IMG/VR virus record: IMGVR_UViG_3300008120_004305
Span: 1-54,708 of that record
Reading direction: 5' to 3' (one strand)
DNA: 54,708 bases
Source: a virus
In this document: one piece after another, positions 50,023-54,708 of the stretch
Layout: each line of letters starts with the position of its first letter
Position numbering within the stretch: the first letter of the stretch is position 1
Notes under the pieces: model-generated
What the model saw: only the letters and a program-made list of their open reading frames with translations
What the model was told of the DNA's origin: nothing
Databases searched by the model: none
Position numbers and translations under genes: made by a program

Positions 50023-50774
50023 GAATATTCCATTGGAATAAAAACAATAAATCGGGGCTTGATGCCTCGATTGCTTCATTCCGTAAATTTCATCCAGACA
50101 TTCCATATTTCGTATCAGTTGATGGTGGTAGCGTAGACCAATACGACATATGTAAAAAACATAATGCAATCTATTTGCAGAATGTTTCCACTCTTGGTTA
50201 TCCTTCTCAACATTGGGGATACAATAAATTTCAGATTTATGAATTTATGAAGCGCATCATGATGGCCGCTATTGCTATGGGTACTACACACTTTATGTTT
50301 TGTGAAGATGATGTTATCTGTTTAGATAAAATTGAATTTGATGAATCTTGGGAAATTGCTTCATACGATACTCGTTATGTTGATGGAGTATTTGTTGGCC
50401 ATAATGCGTTTAGTTATATACATGATGAAATACAAGATGAGATTAGGAGGGTTTCTGGTGTAAAACCTAATCACCCATACTATGGTGCTGGTGCCGGTAC
50501 AATTATGAATACTGCAACATTTATTGAAAACTTTTACAAGTATATGAATTTTTTATCTGTAAATTTTGACAAGTTTCATGCTATTCAACACCAGTTTGGT
50601 TGGAATGATTATTTCTTACAGATGTTATTCTTTGTTGCAGGTAAACCGTATTCAATTAATCCTCGTTTACACAATATTCATCCTGAAGATCCAAATACTG
50701 ATTTAAATGCTATTAAAGAAAAAGGTTTCTATATTGCACATAATTATAAGAATTTTTATGAAGGTAGACAATGA
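50010..50774 (+). CDS. Glycosyltransferase-like protein
   Basis: 254 aa from the TTG at 50010, which has GGAG eight bases upstream; the frame is open further back to a TTG at 49989 inside the dehydratase gene. GIFHWNKNNKSGLDASIASFRKFHPDIPYFVSVDGG (core) is a GT2-like opening, and HFMFCEDDVICLD (~95-107) a candidate metal-binding EDD. Position in the cluster supports a sugar-transfer role. Confidence 0.7.
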   Translation: MASLGIFHWNKNNKSGLDASIASFRKFHPDIPYFVSVDGGSVDQYDICKKHNAIYLQNVSTLGYPSQHWGYNKFQIYEFMKRIMMAAIAMGTTHFMFCEDDVICLDKIEFDESWEIASYDTRYVDGVFVGHNAFSYIHDEIQDEIRRVSGVKPNHPYYGAGAGTIMNTATFIENFYKYMNFLSVNFDKFHAIQHQFGWNDYFLQMLFFVAGKPYSINPRLHNIHPEDPNTDLNAIKEKGFYIAHNYKNFYEGRQ

Positions 50775-51559
50775 AAATTAGATTATACAACCACCACTAT
50801 CTAACCGATGATGGTTCATGGGTTTATATCTTTATGGACCAAATGAAGCAATTAGAAGATTTTGGTTTGTATGATGAAATGGAAGTTCTTAGTTATACGG
50901 CATTAGGTAATCAAGAACAAATTAAATTGTTCAAAGACCTTTGTGCTTTGTATCCCAAAATTGAGATTCATGAAATTCATAATGATGTAACTGGTGAAGA
51001 ATTAAAGGACTTCTCTAGCGCAAAAGGCCAAGAACAAAAGAAATTTGTATTTGAAATTCCAACAATTAAAAGAATGTGGTTAGATGCACAAACACAAGAT
51101 TTTTATGGATTGTATTTTCACGGCAAAGGTGTTACAGCATTTAACAATGCCTTTAAAGTTGGTGACGTTGCCAAGTTTAAGAACTATTACTACTGGAGAA
51201 AATATCTAGAGTATGGTTTTATTGAACGATGGAAAACTTGTGTTGAAGCTCTAGAACGATACGAAACTGCGGGTATCAATTTAAATCACGATCCATTCCT
51301 ACATTATAGTGGTAACTTCTGGTGGTTGAGAAGTGACTACATGAGAACATTGGATGACATTGAAGATTCACAATGGTGGAAAGAGAATAAACAACCATAT
51401 CATTTGGACAGAATGATTGCTGAATTTTGGCCGTTATCTAAAGCTAATAAAATATTCAATATAGATAGTCCACCACTAAGGCTTTGTTCACCAAATCCTG
51501 GTTTATATTCTGAAACATATATGAGAAAATATTATGATAGAGAACTTACAAGAAATTAA
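50771..51559 (+). CDS. Glycan-synthesis protein (GT-like, YFHGKG type)
   Basis: 262 aa. Contains FYGLYFHGKGVTAFNN (~110-125) and HYSGNFWWLRSDYMRTL (~173-189), which correspond to the LYIHSKG...and GNFWWARSxY motifs of glycosyltransferase-like proteins in capsule and rhamnan-type loci. No clear D-x-D. Coupled to the next methyltransferase by a 26-base overlap. Confidence 0.65.
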   Translation: MKIRLYNHHYLTDDGSWVYIFMDQMKQLEDFGLYDEMEVLSYTALGNQEQIKLFKDLCALYPKIEIHEIHNDVTGEELKDFSSAKGQEQKKFVFEIPTIKRMWLDAQTQDFYGLYFHGKGVTAFNNAFKVGDVAKFKNYYYWRKYLEYGFIERWKTCVEALERYETAGINLNHDPFLHYSGNFWWLRSDYMRTLDDIEDSQWWKENKQPYHLDRMIAEFWPLSKANKIFNIDSPPLRLCSPNPGLYSETYMRKYYDRELTRN

Positions 51560-52724
51560 AAAGTGTTTAGCGTGTGACCATGATAATTTGAAGATGGTCT
51601 TAGATTTAAATAACCAGCCCCTCGCCAATTCTTACAAAAACAGTAAAGACGCTGTTGAGGATTCTTTTCCATTGGCGATTAAGGTGTGTCAAGTTTGCCA
51701 CCATGTTCAACTGACACATATTGTTAATCCAGATTTAATTTATAAAAATTATTTATATGTGAGTGGTACAACAAAAACTTATGTTGATTACATGGATTGG
51801 TATGCTAAATTTTGTATTGAAAAACTTGGCCATACACCATCTTCAGTATTGGATATTGGTTGTAACGATGGTTCACAATTGGATAAATTTAAAGCTCTTA
51901 ATGTTGATACCTATGGTGTTGATCCAGCTGAAAATTTATATGAAACATCTTCAAAAAATCACAAAGTAACTTGTGGTTATTTTGATGATAAGTACAACCG
52001 CAGTCATGACATTATTACAATACAAAATGCTTTTGCGCACAATCCAAATCCTTTAGAGTTGTTAAAAAACTGTAAAAAGAATTTGGAGATTGACGGACTA
52101 TTGTTTATTCAAACATCACAAGCAGACATGATTTTGAATAATGAGTTTGATACAATCTATCACGAACACATTTCATATTATAATATTAAATCGATGATGT
52201 TCTTGTGTAATCGTGTTGGATTGAATTTAATTGATGTGGTAAAAACACCGATTCACGGAACAAGTTATATCTTTATTATTAGTGCTGACAGGTCTGCACC
52301 AAATACAATCAAGAATTTAGTTGAAATGGAAACTGCTGCTGGACTATACGACAATTTCACTTATACAAAATACACTTCAAATTGTATTGAAAAAGTTGCC
52401 AATTTTGCCGAGAGAGTTGAATACTGGCGTGACCAAGGTTATAAGATTGTTGGTTATGGAGCCCCAGCAAAAGGAAACACATTCTTAAACTTTGCCAGAA
52501 TACCACTTGATATTATTATTGATGACAATAAGTTGAAACAAGGTTTGTTTACACCTGGTTCATCCATTGAAATTGTTGGTTCTGAAATTCTTGGTACATA
52601 TACTGAGGATGATAAAGTATTATTTATTCCTTTGGCTTGGAATTTCTTCAAAGAAATCAAACAAAGAATTTTATCAGTCCGAAACAATCCAAATGATGTA
52701 TTTCTGAACATCCAAGACCTATAA
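51534..52724 (+). CDS. Three-domain sugar C-methyltransferase (TylC3/NovU-type)
   Basis: 396 aa, the full length of this family. N-terminal zinc domain with CLACDHDN and CQVCHHVQL (~11-61), SAM domain motif I VLDIGCNDGSQLDKF (~103-117) and the C-terminal Methyltransf_14 domain with VGYGAPAKGNTFLN (~307-320) and IDDNKLKQG. The family adds methyl groups to carbon of 4-keto-deoxysugar nucleotides, fitting the dehydratases in the window. It ends the glycan cluster. Confidence 0.9.
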   Translation: MIENLQEIKKCLACDHDNLKMVLDLNNQPLANSYKNSKDAVEDSFPLAIKVCQVCHHVQLTHIVNPDLIYKNYLYVSGTTKTYVDYMDWYAKFCIEKLGHTPSSVLDIGCNDGSQLDKFKALNVDTYGVDPAENLYETSSKNHKVTCGYFDDKYNRSHDIITIQNAFAHNPNPLELLKNCKKNLEIDGLLFIQTSQADMILNNEFDTIYHEHISYYNIKSMMFLCNRVGLNLIDVVKTPIHGTSYIFIISADRSAPNTIKNLVEMETAAGLYDNFTYTKYTSNCIEKVANFAERVEYWRDQGYKIVGYGAPAKGNTFLNFARIPLDIIIDDNKLKQGLFTPGSSIEIVGSEILGTYTEDDKVLFIPLAWNFFKEIKQRILSVRNNPNDVFLNIQDL

Positions 52725-52739
52725 AAGCCAACAATTTTT

Positions 52740-52784
52740 GTACTATGTATCGAAGCCAATCTTTCCACAGGTTGGCCATAGTAC
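52740..52784 (+). other. Nested inverted-repeat RNA structure
   Basis: GTACTATG (52740-52747) pairs with CATAGTAC (52777-52784), and inside it GCCAA (52755-52759) with TTGGC (52772-52776). It lies between the glycan cluster and the late gene at 52848. It is followed by only TTTAAAAC, so it is not a classic terminator; it may protect the 3' end or limit read-through. Confidence 0.55.
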
Positions 52785-52795
52785 TTTAAAACTTG

Positions 52796-52803
52796 GATAA
52801 ATA
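52796..52803 (+). promoter_or_regulatory. Late promoter motif before the DUF6267-like gene
   Basis: GATAAATA, 44 bases before the ATG at 52848. Confidence 0.5.
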
Positions 52804-52847
52804 AGTAGACCGGCAACCAAAGTGTGTTGCAATCTGGAAGGAAAATA

Positions 52848-54038
52848 ATGCAATCGTTTTTATCATTCTTAAAAGAAGAAGCCAGCGAAGGTTCTGAACT
52901 TAAGCATATTCATCATGCTGAGGACCGTCCTTTAATGCACGGCCATGCTGGTTTTGAACACGCTCATGCGGCTTTAACTAAAGCTCATGAACATATGACC
53001 GGTGGCCACAAGAATACAAATTTAACAATGAAATACGATGGTTCTCCATCGATTGTATTTGGTCATCATCCTAAGAATGGTAAGTTCTTTGTGGCAACCA
53101 AGTCTGCCTTCAATAAGAATCCTAAGATTAACCATACAGAAAAAGATATTGATAGGAACCATGGTCACGCTCCGGGTTTAGCACATACTCTTAAACACGC
53201 TCTCAAACATCTACCAAAAGTAACACCTAAAACTGGTGTATTCCAAGGTGACTTGATGCACCACGCCGATACCAAAACCCTACACGAAGGTTATATTGTA
53301 GAAGCCAAAGGCGATGTTTCTTTTACTCCCAATACAATCACTTATACCGCCAAAGGTAAAGAAGCAGACAAGATTAAAAAGTCTAAGGTTGGCGTAGTGG
53401 TTCATACACAATACAGCCATGACTTAAAACACAATACTCCTCATGTAGATACAAGCAAATTTAAAGAGCATCCGGATGTTCATATTCACGGTGCAGAACA
53501 TGATACAAGCAAAGTAAAACATTCTGCTGAGAATGAAAAACACTTCCAAAAACACATGGCGGCCGCCAAAGATATTCACGATACTCATGGTCACAAAATG
53601 TACGATGCCGTTCATCCAAAACATAGCGGAGAACACGGACATCTTGCTACATACATAAACAAGACAGTAAGACATGATGAAGTTCCAAGTGTTAAGGGAT
53701 TCAAAGAACACTTACATGGAGAACATGAAAAACAAGCCGCAAAAGTTAAGACCGATAAAGCCAAATCTGAAAAAACTGGTGAAGGCAAGAAACAAGTTGC
53801 TCACGTTGAGAAACATAAAGAACATTATGGAAACCTATTTTCGATGCATCATCATTTACATCAAGCCAAAAATGCTTTAGTTAAATCCCTAGAAACGCAT
53901 GAGGGACACTATCAGCACCACATCGCAGGTAAGAAGTCTAAACCTGAAGGTTTCGTAGTTCACCACGATAATCAACCAACCAAATTGGTTAACCGTGCTG
54001 AGTTTGCTAAACAGAATCTTTTAAAAGTTCGTAAATGA
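52848..54038 (+). CDS. DUF6267-like protein with ligase-type KxDG motif
   Basis: 396 aa from ATG 52848 (GGAAGG SD; the GTG at 52824 is poorly placed). N-terminus MQSFLSFLKEEASEG resembles T4 capsid-targeting leaders, with an L-x-E gp21 site at 8-10. TNLTMKYDGSPSIVFG (~57-72) contains K-Y-D-G, motif I of covalent nucleotidyltransferases (RNA/DNA ligases), then KFFVATKSAFNKNPKINHT and GVFQGDLMHH, the layout of DUF6267. The protein is strikingly His-rich. Ligase activity is a hypothesis. Stop overlaps the next start (ATGA). Confidence 0.75.
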   Translation: MQSFLSFLKEEASEGSELKHIHHAEDRPLMHGHAGFEHAHAALTKAHEHMTGGHKNTNLTMKYDGSPSIVFGHHPKNGKFFVATKSAFNKNPKINHTEKDIDRNHGHAPGLAHTLKHALKHLPKVTPKTGVFQGDLMHHADTKTLHEGYIVEAKGDVSFTPNTITYTAKGKEADKIKKSKVGVVVHTQYSHDLKHNTPHVDTSKFKEHPDVHIHGAEHDTSKVKHSAENEKHFQKHMAAAKDIHDTHGHKMYDAVHPKHSGEHGHLATYINKTVRHDEVPSVKGFKEHLHGEHEKQAAKVKTDKAKSEKTGEGKKQVAHVEKHKEHYGNLFSMHHHLHQAKNALVKSLETHEGHYQHHIAGKKSKPEGFVVHHDNQPTKLVNRAEFAKQNLLKVRK

Positions 54039-54708
54039 AATCGTTTTTAGAATTAGTCGAAGAATCAAAACAAGGTGAGAAACACCATGTGTTCACTTTT
54101 GGCCGGATGAATCCGCCAACTGCAGGACATTTAAAATTAATTGACAAAGTGAAAGAAGTTGCAAAACAACACAATGCCAGCCATACAGTTGTTACTTCAC
54201 ATTCACAAGATGCCAAAAAGAATCCTTTAAGTGCTAAAGAAAAAGTTAAACACTTGCAGAAATATTCTCCTGGTACACACTTTCAAGCTTCTACAAAAGA
54301 ACATCCTACATTCTTACATCACGCAGAAAAGTTACACAAACAAGGTGTAACTCATTTACATATGGTTGTTGGTTCTGACCGTGTAAAAGAGATGAAAGAA
54401 AAGTTACACAAATACAATGGCACACACAAAGGTGCTTTACATAACTTTAAAAAGATTACTGTACATTCTGCCGGCCATCGAGATCCTGATGCAGAAGGTA
54501 CCGAAGGTGTGTCTGGTACCAAGATGAGAGAACACGCAAAAAATAAAAACTTTGGTGAGTTCCGTAAAGGTGTTCCTGCTCATGTATCAGATACTCATGC
54601 AAAAGAATTAATGCATGACACTCGTAAAGGTATGGGATTACATGAGTCCTATAATCGTGGACTATTCAAAGCAATCTTTGTAACTGGTGGTCCAGGATCC
54701 GGTAAAGA
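54035..54708 (+). CDS. Nucleotidyltransferase (NadM-like) fused to P-loop domain, 3'-truncated
   Basis: 224 codons before the window ends. N-terminal leader MKSFLELVEESKQGEK is capsid-targeting-like. Then a cytidylyltransferase-fold domain: FTFGRMNPPTAGH (~20-32) with TAGH in the HxGH position, MVVGSDRV (~109-116) and the SGTKMRE motif. At the window edge a second domain opens with a P-loop FVTGGPGSGK. NadM-type NMN adenylyltransferases fused to kinases are known in phages, so NAD metabolism is a reasonable inference. Confidence 0.8.
   Translation, partial: MKSFLELVEESKQGEKHHVFTFGRMNPPTAGHLKLIDKVKEVAKQHNASHTVVTSHSQDAKKNPLSAKEKVKHLQKYSPGTHFQASTKEHPTFLHHAEKLHKQGVTHLHMVVGSDRVKEMKEKLHKYNGTHKGALHNFKKITVHSAGHRDPDAEGTEGVSGTKMREHAKNKNFGEFRKGVPAHVSDTHAKELMHDTRKGMGLHESYNRGLFKAIFVTGGPGSGK

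Noticed and set aside
52824-52848. GTG start for the DUF6267-like protein
   Set aside because: The GGAAGG ribosome site lies between GTG and ATG 52848, so it can only serve the ATG; the ATG start also restores the leader motif shared with the next gene.
1-54708. CRISPR array, insertion sequence, integrase or attachment site
   Set aside because: No regularly spaced repeats, transposase motifs or terminal inverted repeats were seen; the window reads as lytic T4-like core plus accessory genes.

Overview
The window is about 54.7 kb of an AT-rich, densely packed genome of a T4-superfamily tailed phage (contractile-tail myovirus). The evidence is the near-complete T4 core set in the order typical of aquatic T4-like phages (cyanophages, pelagiphages and relatives): neck gp13 (5' cut), gp14, gp15, terminase gp16/gp17, sheath gp18, tube gp19, portal gp20, prohead core proteins, protease gp21, scaffold gp22, capsid gp23, then uvsY, uvsW, gp55, gp47, gp46, gp45, gp44, gp49-like, gp62, regA, gp43, uvsX and gp41. 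No photosynthesis gene is present. The host cannot be named from the sequence; a Gram-negative aquatic bacterium is an inference.

Region 1 (1-14063) is virion morphogenesis. Its transcription units are preceded by T4-type late motifs (NATAAATA) and divided by hairpin terminators after gp19 and gp23. Region 2 (14060-29351) is recombination, late sigma factor, sliding clamp and clamp loader, in translationally coupled runs with ATGA or TAATG overlaps. It is interrupted by accessory genes: a dTDP-glucose 4,6-dehydratase, heme oxygenase, peptide deformylase, a DUF4338/DruA-like protein, a small winged-helix protein, a glycosyltransferase, a DUF5664 nucleotide hydrolase and an RmlD-like reductase. 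Region 3 (29340-32540) is a regulatory and accessory zone: a small heat-shock protein behind a palindromic dual promoter, a terminator that overlaps a consensus promoter, small hypothetical genes, a metallopeptidase, an atypical tRNA, tRNA-Met(CAT), an apparently frameshifted acidic gene, and the only clear minus-strand genes (a coiled-coil/TM protein and two paralogous micro-membrane peptides).

Region 4 (32468-42174) starts at a consensus sigma70 promoter. It carries an Sm-like protein, DNA polymerase gp43, a membrane protein, UvsX, gp41 helicase, a DUF2061 protein, a second DUF4338-like paralog and a 501-aa orphan with a late promoter. Region 5 (42177-52724) is an uninterrupted, coupled series of 14 sugar/glycan genes: glycosyltransferases, SAM methyltransferases, epimerases/dehydratases and a cytidylyltransferase. 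Region 6 (52796-54708, cut by the window end) carries two late-type genes, a KxDG-bearing DUF6267-like protein and a nucleotidyltransferase/P-loop fusion. Both begin with leaders resembling T4 capsid-targeting sequences.

Promoters fall into two classes. Host-type TTGACA-17/18-TATAAT sites stand before uvsY, gp47, the winged-helix gene, hsp20, the small genes at 30011, the tRNA cluster and the gp43 unit. NATAAATA late motifs stand before virion genes and several orphans, which suggests those orphans act in the virion or late in infection. The most interesting candidates are the paired DUF4338/DruA-like proteins, the capsid-targeting-like leaders on enzymes, the minus-strand micro-membrane cassette and the terminator/promoter overlap.
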